A DNA stretch of 64,000 nucleotides, from positions 1 to 64,000 of the forward strand of contig CAMSTY010000001.1 of NCBI GenBank assembly GCA_947063875.1. Reading direction: 5' to 3'. Below the pieces are notes generated by a model, which searched no databases, was not told the origin of the DNA, and saw only the letters and a program-made list of their open reading frames with translations. This DNA comes from an uncultured bacterium (GTDB taxonomy: Bacteria > Bacillota > Clostridia > Lachnospirales > Lachnospiraceae). The stretch's first letter is position 1. Every line of letters begins with the position of its first letter. This document shows, one piece after another, positions 15,783 through 24,693 of this stretch. The translations under genes were made by a program, and so were the position numbers.

Positions 15783-17504
15783 ATGAGCAGGGACAGACAG
15801 GCAATCTGGATGCTGCAGACAAAAAAAGCAGATTTTTCGGCAATTGCAGAACGTTTTCATATCAGTCCGGTGACAGCGAGGATCATCCGCAACCGGGATG
15901 TGATCGGGGAACAGGAGATCGAACGGTACCTGAATGGAGGGACAGAAGATTTGCACGATCCGTATCTGTTAAAAGATATGGACCGCATTGTGGTTATCCT
16001 GAAGGAAAAAATCAGAAAGGGCGCGCGGATTCGGATTGTAGGTGATTATGATATTGACGGAATCTGTTCGACCTATCTGCTGTATCAGGGACTGAGAAGG
16101 TGCGGGGCCGTCGTGGACTATCAGATTCCGGAACGGATTAAGGACGGCTATGGGATCAATGAGTCGATTATCCGGCAGGCGGACACAGACGGGATCGATA
16201 CTATCATTACCTGCGACAATGGGATTGCGGCGCTGGAACAGATCCGTATGGCGAAGGAACTGGGCATGACAGTACTGATTACGGATCATCATGAGGTGCC
16301 GCGGGGAGAGGATGGGAAGGAAATGCTGCCGCCCGCAGATGCCATTGTAAACCCAAAACAGGAAGCTTGCCCGTATCCGTTTGCGGGAATCTGCGGAGGC
16401 GTGGTGGCCTATAAGCTGGTGCAGGCGCTGTACGGGCAATCGGGAGTGCCTCAAAAAGAATGGGAGGAAATGCTGGAGTTTGCTGCCATCGCCACAGTCG
16501 GGGATGTGATGCGGCTGCAAGATGAAAACCGGATTCTGGTACGTCAGGGTTTACGGCAGATCGCAGAGACAAAGAGCCTGGGACTGAGGAAGCTGGTGGA
16601 AGCATGCGAGTTGAATATACAGGATCTGACGGCGTATCATATTGGCTTTGTGGTGGGGCCATGCCTTAATGCCAGCGGACGCCTGCAGACGGCGAAACTG
16701 GCATTGGAACTGCTGCTATGCGAAAACGAGGACGAGGCGGCGCGGATGGCGGAAGAGCTGCGGGAGTTGAATGAGGAGCGGAAAACCATGACGCAGCAGG
16801 GGACAGATGAGGCGCTAAGGCAGGTGGAAGAAAAGTATGCCAAGGATTCGGTGCTGGTGATTTTTCTGCCGGATTGCCATGAATCCGTGGCAGGCATCAT
16901 CGCCGGCCGGGTGAGGGAAGCCTGGAACCGCCCGACGTTTGTGCTGACACAGGGGGAAGATTGCGTGAAGGGTTCCGGGCGTTCCATTGAGGCCTACCAT
17001 ATGTATCAGGAAATGTGCAAGGTGCAGGAATTGTTCCTGAAGTTCGGCGGGCATCCCATGGCAGCAGGATTTTCCATGGAGGAACGTCATGTGGAAGAAT
17101 TCCGCCGCCGTTTGAATGAACAAGCAACTTTGCAGGAGGATGACTTTATTCCCCGGATCTGGATTGACGTGGCGATGCCCTTGGAGTACATATCGGAAAG
17201 CCTGATACAGGAGCTGAAACTTCTGGAGCCGTTCGGCCAGGGGAATGAAAAACCGCAGTTTGCACAGAAAAATCTGCGGATTCGCAGCGTACGCGTGTTG
17301 GGAAAACACCGTAATGCGGTGAAGCTGACTTTGGTGACGGAAAATGGCCTTCCGATGGAAGGGATGCTGTTTACACAGGGGGATCTGTTTGTGGAGGAAC
17401 TGGGGGAGATGAGGACGATAGATGTGGTATATTATCCGGATATCAATGAGTATAACGGCAAAAGGACGCTGCAGATTGTGATACGGGAATATAAGCTGCA
17501 CTGA
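15783..17504 (+). CDS. recJ: Single-stranded-DNA-specific exonuclease RecJ
   Basis: The 573-residue protein is a DHH/DHHA1 phosphoesterase. Motifs seen: GDYDIDG (87-93), CDNGI, DHH (168-170) and, in the DHHA1 part, GGHPMAAGFSM near 420. These match RecJ, the 5'-to-3' exonuclease of single-stranded DNA in recombination and mismatch repair. A C-terminal OB-like domain (LKLLEPFGQGNEKPQF onwards) is present. Start ATG 15783 has AAAGGGGA six bases ahead. The length is typical. Confidence 0.92.
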   Translation: MSRDRQAIWMLQTKKADFSAIAERFHISPVTARIIRNRDVIGEQEIERYLNGGTEDLHDPYLLKDMDRIVVILKEKIRKGARIRIVGDYDIDGICSTYLLYQGLRRCGAVVDYQIPERIKDGYGINESIIRQADTDGIDTIITCDNGIAALEQIRMAKELGMTVLITDHHEVPRGEDGKEMLPPADAIVNPKQEACPYPFAGICGGVVAYKLVQALYGQSGVPQKEWEEMLEFAAIATVGDVMRLQDENRILVRQGLRQIAETKSLGLRKLVEACELNIQDLTAYHIGFVVGPCLNASGRLQTAKLALELLLCENEDEAARMAEELRELNEERKTMTQQGTDEALRQVEEKYAKDSVLVIFLPDCHESVAGIIAGRVREAWNRPTFVLTQGEDCVKGSGRSIEAYHMYQEMCKVQELFLKFGGHPMAAGFSMEERHVEEFRRRLNEQATLQEDDFIPRIWIDVAMPLEYISESLIQELKLLEPFGQGNEKPQFAQKNLRIRSVRVLGKHRNAVKLTLVTENGLPMEGMLFTQGDLFVEELGEMRTIDVVYYPDINEYNGKRTLQIVIREYKLH

Positions 17505-17522
17505 GAAGGAAAGGCATAAATC

Positions 17523-17552
17523 TTGACATGAATGATTGATCTGTACTATAAT
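17523..17552 (+). promoter_or_regulatory. Sigma-A promoter of glyA
   Basis: TTGACA (17523-17528) and TATAAT (17547-17552), both perfect, are separated by 18 bp and lie 28 bp before the glyA ATG. The leader is therefore very short and no riboswitch is present. Confidence 0.85.
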
Positions 17553-17580
17553 TCAGACACATCAGAAAAGGAGAATCATT

Positions 17581-18828
17581 ATGGTAAATGATATTATGAG
17601 ATTCATCACGGATTATGATCCGGAAGTGGGGAAGGCGATTGAGCAGGAGGCAGGCCGTCAGAGAAGAAATCTGGAATTGATTGCTTCCGAGAATATTGTG
17701 TCAGAGCCGGTAATGATGGCGATGGGGACGGTGCTGACCAATAAGTATGCAGAAGGATATTCCGGAAAGAGGTATTATGGCGGGTGCGAATATGTGGATG
17801 TGGTGGAAACGATCGCGATCGAACGTGCCAAAAAGCTGTTTGGCTGCGATTATGCCAACGTGCAGCCCCATTCCGGCGCCCAGGCGAATATGGCGGTGTT
17901 TCTTTCCATGCTGAAACCAGGAGACACCGTGATGGGAATGAACCTGGACCATGGCGGACACCTGACCCATGGGAGTCCGGTGAACTTCTCCGGGTTGTAT
18001 TTTCATATTGTCCCTTATGGAGTTAATGACGAGGGGTTGATCGATTACGATGAATTGGAGCGGATTGCCGTTGAGAACAAGCCGAAACTGATCGTGGCAG
18101 GCGCCAGCGCCTATGCGAGGGAGATTGATTTTAAGAGATTTCGTGAAGTGGCGGACAAAACAGGAGCCTATCTGATGGTGGATATGGCCCATATAGCCGG
18201 CCTGGTGGCAGCGGGAGAACATCCGAGCCCTATCCCGTATGCAGACGTGGTGACCACCACCACGCACAAGACATTGCGCGGCCCCAGAGGCGGTATGATT
18301 CTTGCCAATAAGGAAGCGGCGGATAAATTTAATTTCAATAAAGCGATTTTCCCGGGAACGCAGGGAGGGCCGCTGGAACATGTGATTGCGGCAAAGGCCG
18401 TATGTTTTGGAGAGGCGCTTAAGCCGGAGTTTAAGGCTTATCAGGCACAGGTGAGAAGGAATGCGGCGGCGCTGGCGGATGCGCTGGTGAAACAAGGGTT
18501 CAAGCTGCTGACCGGAGGCACGGACAACCATCTGATGCTGGTAGACCTGCGAGGCATGGAGGTTTCCGGCAAGGAACTGCAGAACCGGTGCGATGAGGTT
18601 TATATTACACTGAATAAGAACACGGTTCCTAATGACCCAAGAAGTCCCTTTGTCACTTCCGGAGTCCGAATCGGAACACCGGCTGTCACTTCCCGCGGGT
18701 TGAAAGAAGAGGATATGCCAAAGATTGCGGAGTGCATCTGGCTGGCAGCGACGGATTTTGAAAACAAGGCAGACGAGATCCGGGCGGAAGTGACAAAGCT
18801 GTGCGAGAGATATCCGATTTATCAATAA
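17581..18828 (+). CDS. glyA: Serine hydroxymethyltransferase
   Basis: The 415-residue enzyme interconverts serine and glycine with tetrahydrofolate and feeds one-carbon units to purine and thymidylate synthesis. The PLP-binding lysine lies in [14 protein letters not shown], and the substrate-binding motif [13 protein letters not shown] is near 56-68. AAAGGAGAATC precedes ATG 17581. A longer frame from 17536 would begin before the transcription start implied by the promoter, so it is rejected. Confidence 0.97.
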   Translation: MVNDIMRFITDYDPEVGKAIEQEAGRQRRNLELIASENIVSEPVMMAMGTVLTNKYAEGYSGKRYYGGCEYVDVVETIAIERAKKLFGCDYANVQPHSGAQANMAVFLSMLKPGDTVMGMNLDHGGHLTHGSPVNFSGLYFHIVPYGVNDEGLIDYDELERIAVENKPKLIVAGASAYAREIDFKRFREVADKTGAYLMVDMAHIAGLVAAGEHPSPIPYADVVTTTTHKTLRGPRGGMILANKEAADKFNFNKAIFPGTQGGPLEHVIAAKAVCFGEALKPEFKAYQAQVRRNAAALADALVKQGFKLLTGGTDNHLMLVDLRGMEVSGKELQNRCDEVYITLNKNTVPNDPRSPFVTSGVRIGTPAVTSRGLKEEDMPKIAECIWLAATDFENKADEIRAEVTKLCERYPIYQ

Positions 18829-18901
18829 GCAGGTATGGGGACTTCCTCGCAGAAACGATAAAATCCGTGACAAAAATTCTGTCACAAAAATCGGAAAATA
18901 C

Positions 18902-18930
18902 TTGCATTTAAAGTTGAATTCTGGTAGAAT
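18902..18930 (+). promoter_or_regulatory. Sigma-A promoter of rpsF-ssb-rpsR
   Basis: TTGCAT (18902-18907) and TAGAAT (18925-18930) with a 17-bp spacer, about 75 bp before rpsF. The leader may hold the S6:S18 autoregulatory site known from this operon in other bacteria, but I could not identify its hairpin with confidence. Confidence 0.7.
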
Positions 18931-19004
18931 AATTATTCGTGACACAATATTCCTTGCTCTTGATACTGAAATCAGGGGCCAGAGACCACAAGGAGGTAAA
19001 AGCA

Positions 19005-19298
19005 ATGAACAAGTACGAGTTAGCAGTTGTTCTGAGCGCAAAACTCGAGGATGAAGAGAGAGCGGCAGCATTGGAGAAGGTACAGGGGTATATTGCCCGC
19101 TTTGGCGGTACCGTGACCAATGTGGATGACTGGGGCAAGAAGAGGCTTGCTTATGAGATCCAGAAGATGAAAGAGGCTTTCTATTACTTCATTCAGTTCG
19201 AGTCTGAGAATTCCGACTGCCCGAACGAAGTGGAAGCCCACATTCGTATTATGGAGCCGGTGATCAGATATCTTTGCGTAAAGCAGGACGAGCAGTAG
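19005..19298 (+). CDS. rpsF: 30S ribosomal protein S6
   Basis: The 97-residue protein starts MNKYELAVVLSAKLEDEERA and ends with EAHIRIMEPVIRYLCVKQDE, both typical of bS6, which pairs with S18 on the 30S platform. ATG 19005 follows CAAGGAGGTAAAAGCA. The frame continues upstream to 18939, but that part lies at the start of the mRNA and has no ribosome site. It is the first gene of the conserved rpsF-ssb-rpsR operon. Confidence 0.96.
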   Translation: MNKYELAVVLSAKLEDEERAAALEKVQGYIARFGGTVTNVDDWGKKRLAYEIQKMKEAFYYFIQFESENSDCPNEVEAHIRIMEPVIRYLCVKQDEQ

Positions 19299-19336
19299 AT
19301 CATAGACGACCAGCCTAAAAAAGAAAGAGTGATGGT

Positions 19337-19807
19337 ATGAATAAAGTAATTCTTATGGGTAGACTGACCAGAGATCCGGAAGTAAGGTACTCGCAGGGGG
19401 AGCGTTCGATGGCGATTGCCAGATATACCCTTGCTGTGGACCGCAGGGGCCGTGCCAGGAGCAACCAGGATGGTGACCAGGGGCAGACCGCTGATTTTAT
19501 CAACATTGTTGCATTTGACCGGGCGGGAGAATTTGCAGAGAAGTATTTCCGCCAAGGGATGCGGGTGCTGGTATCCGGTCGTATCCAGACCGGCAGTTAT
19601 ACCAATAGAGAAGGTCAGCGTGTTTATACCACAGAAGTGATTGTGGATGATCAGGAGTTCGCCGACAGCAAGAATTCCGGTGGCGGAGACAATGGCGGCG
19701 GATACGGCTATCAGCCGACTTCCAGGCCGGCTCCGTCCAGTGCGATCGGTGACGGTTTCATGAACATCCCGGATGGTGTAGAAGATGAAGGGTTGCCTTT
19801 CAACTAG
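19337..19807 (+). CDS. ssb: Chromosomal single-stranded DNA-binding protein
   Basis: The 156-residue SSB has an OB fold at about 1-110, a Gly-rich linker (SGGGDNGGGYGYQ), and the acidic tail VEDEGLPFN that binds partner proteins. It protects single strands in replication, repair and recombination. Its position between rpsF and rpsR is the conserved Firmicutes arrangement. The ribosome site ahead of ATG 19337 is weak (AAAGAGTGATGGT). A second, closely similar SSB lies in the mobile cluster at 4,439-4,882. Confidence 0.96.
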   Translation: MNKVILMGRLTRDPEVRYSQGERSMAIARYTLAVDRRGRARSNQDGDQGQTADFINIVAFDRAGEFAEKYFRQGMRVLVSGRIQTGSYTNREGQRVYTTEVIVDDQEFADSKNSGGGDNGGGYGYQPTSRPAPSSAIGDGFMNIPDGVEDEGLPFN

Positions 19808-19861
19808 AGCAGATGGCTGCGGTTGAGGGGAACGGATTAATCGAAGAAGGAGGCAGTACCA

Positions 19862-20128
19862 ATGGCATTCAATAAAGCAGATAAGCCCGAAGGCGCCAAA
19901 GTGAGAAGAGGCGGCGTGCGCAGAAGAAAAAAAGTATGTGTATTCTGCGGCGAGAAGAATGGTGTGATTGATTATAAGGATACCAATAAGCTGAAAAGAT
20001 ATGTATCGGAAAGAGGCAAGATTCTTCCAAGAAGGATTACCGGCAACTGTGCCAAGCATCAGAGAGCACTGACCGTTGCAATCAAGAGAGCGCGCCATAT
20101 TTCCTTGATGCCTTATACCTGTGATTAA
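19862..20128 (+). CDS. rpsR: 30S ribosomal protein S18
   Basis: The 88-residue protein has the bS18 core, e.g. [20 protein letters not shown] and [20 protein letters not shown]. The N-terminus carries CVFCGEKNG, and with the later Cys in GNCAKH this could bind zinc, as in the C+ form of S18. GAAGGAGGCAGTACC precedes ATG 19862. It is the last gene of the operon, followed by a strong terminator. Confidence 0.97.
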   Translation: MAFNKADKPEGAKVRRGGVRRRKKVCVFCGEKNGVIDYKDTNKLKRYVSERGKILPRRITGNCAKHQRALTVAIKRARHISLMPYTCD

Positions 20129-20142
20129 TAAAGAACGGATTT

Positions 20143-20170
20143 CCCGGAGCCTTGTGGTTCCGGGATTTTT
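20143..20170 (+). terminator. Terminator of the rpsF operon
   Basis: CCCGGAGCC and GGTTCCGGG form a stem around TTGT, followed by ATTTTT. It lies 15 bp after the rpsR stop. Confidence 0.85.
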
Positions 20171-20310
20171 ATTTATCCCCTTGTTCACGGAGGGTAGCGT
20201 TGATATGTCTACTCAAAATATAAGTAAATGGAAAAGGCAGTTGTAAAATATGGTTGATTATATTAGTATGTTAATTACAGAGGTGATCGGGGAAAGAAGG
20301 AGGTGGAGAG

Positions 20311-21732
20311 ATTCAAAACACCACACTATTTGGAAAATATCAGTTATGCAGGGTTTTAGGCCGCGGAAGGAGCGGGACAGTCTATCTGGCGAAGCATAAC
20401 GAACTGGAGGAATACCGGGCGATCAAGCAGGTGGCGAAGACCTGCGTGGATGCCAGGCAGTTCCGAAAGGAAGCGTTGATCCTGAAATGTATCCGCCATC
20501 CGGGAATACCGGTTGTGTATGATCTGGAGGAGGATGCGGATTTCTGTTATCTGATTGAAGAGTTTCTGGAAGGAGATTCATTATACGCCCTTGTTTCTGA
20601 CATGGGGCATTTTTCAAAGGCAATGACGGTCCGTTACGGGATTCAGATTTGCCGTCTGGTGAACATTTTGCATTCGGCAAAACCAACCCCTATTTTGTAT
20701 CTGGATTTACAGCCAAGGAACCTGCTGGTATGTGGCGACATCATTAAATTAGTGGATTTTGACCACGCGATTCATTTAGACGAAGCGGAATATCTGACAA
20801 AAAGCTATGGAACTGTTGGCTGTGCCGCGCCGGAACAGTATACAGGAGAAGATTTAAATGAGCGAACGGATATCTATGCCATTGGTGCTGTTCTCTATTA
20901 CATGCTGACCGGAACCTATCCGGGAAAGTCTCCCGTATATCCGCGGGCACTGATTGATCGAAAACTGGCAAAGGTGATTCACACCTGTCTGAATGAGGAC
21001 CCAAAAGAGCGATATGAGTCGGCAGACCGGCTTGGCAAAGAATTGGAATGTATTCAGGAGCAGATGGAAAAAAATAAAGAAGGTGTTTTGGGAAAAGACC
21101 CGGGATCATCTCTGACAGTTGCGGTGGCAGGAGCATTTCCTGGCGCGGGGGCAACCCATATTGCAATTGGATTTGCTGTATACCTCTGGCAGCAGGGATT
21201 TTCCGTGTTGTATGAGGAAAAGAACAGATCCAATGCAGTTCGGCAAATGGCTGACTGTATGGACAGCATCATGGGCCGATATGGAATTTATCGAATTCAC
21301 GGCCTGCCAATGCTCCCGTTTTACGGAGATGCTGTAAAGCTGGAACCGCATCCCTATCCGGTCGTGGTACAGGATTGCGGAACGTCTTTGAAGGCGTTTT
21401 CGCGGGGAACGGCAGACGGGCATCTGCTGGTATGCGGGAGCAAACCCTGGCAGTGGCAACGTGCCAGGGATGCTGTTCAGTTTCTGGGGAATCCTCCGGG
21501 AATGGCAGTTATCTACAATCAATTCTGTGGGCGCCTTACAGTCAGGCTGCCTGGTCCGGCAAGGGAGACAGAGTGTTTTCTGATGCCAGATAGTCCCAAT
21601 CCATTTGTACATACAAAGGCAGCGAAACGGGTTTATGACGAGGTGCTTTCCTCATTGACCGGCAGACGGACAGGAGGGATATTACGAATATTTTCAGGAA
21701 GAACAGAAGGATTTTTTGCCGGAAAGGATTAG
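20311..21732 (+). CDS. Ser/Thr protein kinase fused to a MinD-like ATPase-type domain, apparent AUU start
   Basis: Read from ATT 20311 the product has 473 residues. The kinase part shows a Gly loop GRGRSG (17-22), Lys39 in YRAIKQV, catalytic-loop Asp132 in YLDLQPRN, DFD (149-151) and GTVGCAAPEQ. The C-terminal ~200 residues hold a P-loop-like GAFPGAGATH (274-283) without the usual Lys, in a fold resembling MinD/CpaE ATPases. The first in-frame ATG (20431) is codon 41 and would delete the Gly loop and Lys39. An in-frame TGA at 20284 leaves ATT 20311, seven bases after AAGGAGG, as the only plausible start. The substrate is unknown, and decay of the start codon is the alternative. Confidence 0.7.
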   Translation: MQNTTLFGKYQLCRVLGRGRSGTVYLAKHNELEEYRAIKQVAKTCVDARQFRKEALILKCIRHPGIPVVYDLEEDADFCYLIEEFLEGDSLYALVSDMGHFSKAMTVRYGIQICRLVNILHSAKPTPILYLDLQPRNLLVCGDIIKLVDFDHAIHLDEAEYLTKSYGTVGCAAPEQYTGEDLNERTDIYAIGAVLYYMLTGTYPGKSPVYPRALIDRKLAKVIHTCLNEDPKERYESADRLGKELECIQEQMEKNKEGVLGKDPGSSLTVAVAGAFPGAGATHIAIGFAVYLWQQGFSVLYEEKNRSNAVRQMADCMDSIMGRYGIYRIHGLPMLPFYGDAVKLEPHPYPVVVQDCGTSLKAFSRGTADGHLLVCGSKPWQWQRARDAVQFLGNPPGMAVIYNQFCGRLTVRLPGPARETECFLMPDSPNPFVHTKAAKRVYDEVLSSLTGRRTGGILRIFSGRTEGFFAGKD

Positions 21733-22301
21733 AGAAAAACTGGCGGATTCTGGGGATCATAGGAGCATGCAGAGGAACCGGCACAACCCATTTGGCTGTC
21801 TGGCTGGCAAATTATCTTACCGGTGTACGCCGAGAGCGGACAGCTGTACTGGAATGGAATAATCATGAGGATTTCGTGCATATGGCCGGGTTCTGCGGCA
21901 GCTTCAAAAAGACGATGCCTTACAGAATACTGGAGGTTGATTATTATGCACAGGCAGGAGCCAAAGAACTGGCGGACTGCTTGAATGAGAGTTACCGATA
22001 CATCATTGTGGACTATGGAGAGATTACCGGACAAGGATTTGCGGATTGTGCCCGGTGCGACTTGAAAGTAATTGTTGGCTCATTGAGTGAGTGGCAGGCA
22101 GAGGCGTTTCTGGAGATTATGAGAAAGGACGAGAAACGAGATAAAAGCTGGAAATATGCCGCTGCATTTGGCAGTGAAGAGACCAGAAAGGAAATAGAGA
22201 AAAAATATCGGATTTCTGTCCGGAGAATTCCCTATACAAAGGATGCCTTTGCGATTACTCATGCTGACATGGTTTTTTTGAAAGAACTTTTAGGAGATTG
22301 A
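21681..22301 (+). CDS. MinD/CpaE-like ATPase-related protein, start uncertain (non-AUG)
   Basis: This frame encodes a protein related to the C-terminal part of the kinase before it: GACRGTGTTHLAVWLANYL is a P-loop-like motif again lacking Lys, followed by VDYGEITGQGF. No ATG, GTG or TTG lies between the in-frame stop at 21636 and this motif; the first ATG at 21792 is inside the P-loop helix. AGGAGGG at 21672-21678 points to ATT 21681 or ATT 21690. The gene overlaps the kinase end in another frame. The product is about 206 residues and may partner the kinase. A non-standard start, frameshift or decay are all possible. Confidence 0.55.
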   Translation: MTNIFRKNRRIFCRKGLEKNWRILGIIGACRGTGTTHLAVWLANYLTGVRRERTAVLEWNNHEDFVHMAGFCGSFKKTMPYRILEVDYYAQAGAKELADCLNESYRYIIVDYGEITGQGFADCARCDLKVIVGSLSEWQAEAFLEIMRKDEKRDKSWKYAAAFGSEETRKEIEKKYRISVRRIPYTKDAFAITHADMVFLKELLGD

Positions 22302-22403
22302 TCTGACGGCGCTGTGCAGGGATATGTGTCACGGCTTATGCCTTGTGGAAGAGTACAAAATGATAAAAAACCGCCGTTTGAGTGAATCCGGAGGGAGGAG
22401 TAT

Positions 22404-22748
22404 TTGAAAAAGAGGTACAAATTATATGGCAAAAATCGTAAGGTGTTTTTGGAAGGTTTACAGAGGTATCGGGACAGAGGGGTAGTGATTCGGGTGGATG
22501 GAGAAGAAGCAGAACCTGCTGACTGGATGCGGATATTGGAGATACAGGCGGACGGAAGCTTTTATATGGGCGACTATATTGTAGAGGAACATAACGAAAG
22601 CCAGAAACCGAATGTCCTGGAAGCAACATTGATATGTGAAGGGACAAAAGAATATCTTGCGTCAGAAAAGGAGGACGTGAATCGCCCGGAGCAGCATTAT
22701 GTGGGGATATTAAAAGAAATTCGTTTTGACCGGGTATATAATCGATAA
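22404..22748 (+). CDS. Unknown protein (114 aa), TTG start
   Basis: TTG at 22404 follows GGAGGGAGGAG at good spacing. The 114-residue product is basic at the N-terminus (MKKRYKLYGKNRKVFL), then acidic, and beta-rich, with no membrane segment or catalytic motif. It lies about 100 bp after the kinase/ATPase pair on the same strand and may belong to the same functional group. I do not recognise it. Confidence 0.55.
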   Translation: MKKRYKLYGKNRKVFLEGLQRYRDRGVVIRVDGEEAEPADWMRILEIQADGSFYMGDYIVEEHNESQKPNVLEATLICEGTKEYLASEKEDVNRPEQHYVGILKEIRFDRVYNR

Positions 22749-22854
22749 GACTATTTTTCAAAGAGAGTTCCAATTCAGCCTGGGAAGAAAAATGTAAAAA
22801 GAAAGACCCGGACAAAAAGAAATTCCCACGAATCAAAGGAGGTGTGGTATAATA

Positions 22855-22912
22855 GGAAAGCGAAGCGGAATCGGGCGGTACTGCACAGTCCCTCGTTTTC
22901 GCTTTTCTATTA
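22855..22912 (+). other. Long hairpin in the leader of the GH18 gene
   Basis: TAGGAAAGCGAA pairs with TTCGCTTTTCTA (one G-U pair) across a ~34-base loop region, directly after TATAAT at 22849. It lies 67 bp before the GH18 start, so it would sit at the 5' end of the transcript. There is no U-run typical of a terminator. Confidence 0.4.
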
Positions 22913-22978
22913 CAAGATATCCAGGGATACGTGCCAGTGGCGCATTTGCCGGATGAAACAAACAGGAGGTCCAAACCT

Positions 22979-24640
22979 ATGAAACGTTTTTTGGTATCGA
23001 TTTTGACATTTCTATGCACGCTTTTGCTTTTGGGAACTGCAGGTGCTGGATTTTTCTTCTATAAAAATTATGTACCAACCAATGAACAGGCAGATCCGAA
23101 CGAGTGGTTTGGCGTGGTCGGAGACCGCGTAGCGATTCTTCTGAATAATGAATTAATCAGCGACAGCAAAGGCCGTTATATAGACGGGGAGGTGTATCTC
23201 CCGCTGGACTGGATCAGCCAGACGCTGAACGAGAAATTCTACTGGGACGACACGGAGAAACTGCTGATTTATACGCTGCCGGAGGAGATTATCTATGCGG
23301 ATACTGCCACGACCGGAAGCAATGGGAAGCCTTTGGTTGTGGAGCAGGAAGGAAAGATCTGGCTTCTGGCAGGACTGATTCTCAATTATACGGATGTTCG
23401 GATGGAATTTTTTGCCGAGGGACAGGCAAAAAGAGTGTTTATTGACACTGCATGGGATTCGGTTCCTATGGCAGTATCCCAAAAAACGGGAAAGATTCGT
23501 GTAAAAGGCGGCGTTAAGAGTCCGATTTTGGCAGAAGTTGCAGAAAACGAAGCCATGCAGATTGTGGAAACGATGGAGAACTGGACCAAAGTACGCACGG
23601 GTTCCGGATATTTGGGTTACATTCAGAACCGCCTTTTGAAAAAAGAGCCGGATCATCATTTTGTGAGCAGTTTTCAGGCTCCGGACTATAGCAATATATC
23701 GCTGGGAGAACCCGTGTGCCTGGTGTGGCATCAGGTGTTTTCGCAGCAGGCGAACGACGCGATGGAGTCTCTGATGTCTGCGGCGGAGGGAGTGAATGTA
23801 ATTGCGCCTACCTGGTTTATGCTGACAGATAATGACGGAAATTACGAAAGCCTGGCAGATCACGGATATGTGGATAAGGCACATGGGATGGGACTTCAGG
23901 TATGGGCAGTGCTGGATAACTTTAATAAAGGAGAAAATGTTCAGTCAGAAATTTTGTTTGCAAAAACCAGTGTGCGCAAAAAGCTGATAGAATCTTTGAT
24001 GAATGACGTCGAAGCTTATGGCCTTGATGGGATCAATCTGGATATTGAGACCATCAAAGAGGAGGCGGGACCTCATTATGTTCAGTTTATCCGGGAACTT
24101 TCGGTAAGCTGCCGGAAGGAAGGCGTGATACTTTCCGTGGATAATACGGTTCCGGCCGCCTATTCCTCTTTTTATAATCGGGCGGAACAGGGCCGTGTGG
24201 CGGATTATGTGATTATCATGGCATATGACGAACATTACGCAGGTGGCGAGGCGGGATCGGTAGCTTCTTTGGGATATGTAAAAAAAGGCATAGAGGACAC
24301 GTTAGAGATAGTTCCCAAAGAGAAATTTATTACGGGGATCCCTTTTTATACACGTCTGTGGAAAGAGGAGGGAGGGGAAACAACAGCGACCTCCATGGGA
24401 ATTGCCGCCGCCAAAAACTGGGTGCAGGAAAACGGGGTGGCACTGGATTGGAAGGAAGAGCTGGGACAATATTATGGAGAGCTGCAGGCAGAAAACGTGA
24501 CTTATCGTCTGTGGATGGAGGAAGAACAGTCTGTCAGTAGAAAAACAGATTTGATCTGGGAAAATGATCTGGCGGGAGTGGCATGCTGGAAGCTGGGATT
24601 TGAGACGCCGGAGTTATGGAAAATCGTAAAACCGAAGTGA
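22979..24640 (+). CDS. Secreted glycoside hydrolase family 18 protein with SH3 domain
   Basis: The 553-residue protein has an N-terminal membrane or signal segment (about 5-28). It is followed by a copper-amine-oxidase-N-like stalk (about 40-100, AILLNNELI...YLPLDWISQ), an SH3-type wall-binding domain (about 165-220) and a GH18 domain (about 235-553). The catalytic motif DGINLDIE matches DxxDxDxE with Asp and Glu conserved. Such proteins cleave N-acetylglucosamine bonds of peptidoglycan, and related YaaH/YdhD-type proteins act in spores. Start ATG 22979 follows CAGGAGGT. It is followed by a phosphoesterase lipoprotein and cwlD on the same strand. Confidence 0.85.
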   Translation: MKRFLVSILTFLCTLLLLGTAGAGFFFYKNYVPTNEQADPNEWFGVVGDRVAILLNNELISDSKGRYIDGEVYLPLDWISQTLNEKFYWDDTEKLLIYTLPEEIIYADTATTGSNGKPLVVEQEGKIWLLAGLILNYTDVRMEFFAEGQAKRVFIDTAWDSVPMAVSQKTGKIRVKGGVKSPILAEVAENEAMQIVETMENWTKVRTGSGYLGYIQNRLLKKEPDHHFVSSFQAPDYSNISLGEPVCLVWHQVFSQQANDAMESLMSAAEGVNVIAPTWFMLTDNDGNYESLADHGYVDKAHGMGLQVWAVLDNFNKGENVQSEILFAKTSVRKKLIESLMNDVEAYGLDGINLDIETIKEEAGPHYVQFIRELSVSCRKEGVILSVDNTVPAAYSSFYNRAEQGRVADYVIIMAYDEHYAGGEAGSVASLGYVKKGIEDTLEIVPKEKFITGIPFYTRLWKEEGGETTATSMGIAAAKNWVQENGVALDWKEELGQYYGELQAENVTYRLWMEEEQSVSRKTDLIWENDLAGVACWKLGFETPELWKIVKPK

Positions 24641-24693
24641 TTTTCAGGAAATCGAACTACGACAGACAGAGATGGCAGAGGTAAAACAAAAGG

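Noticed and set aside
18931..19004. S6:S18 autoregulatory leader in front of rpsF
   Set aside because: Such a leader is known for this operon, but I could not draw a convincing hairpin with the required bulge.
17701..19071. Long minus-strand open frame (456 codons) opposite glyA
   Set aside because: It is antisense to a certain glyA, has no ribosome site, and its composition is that of a complement of a coding strand. Similar frames opposite dctM, prs and the GlgX-like gene were dropped for the same reason.
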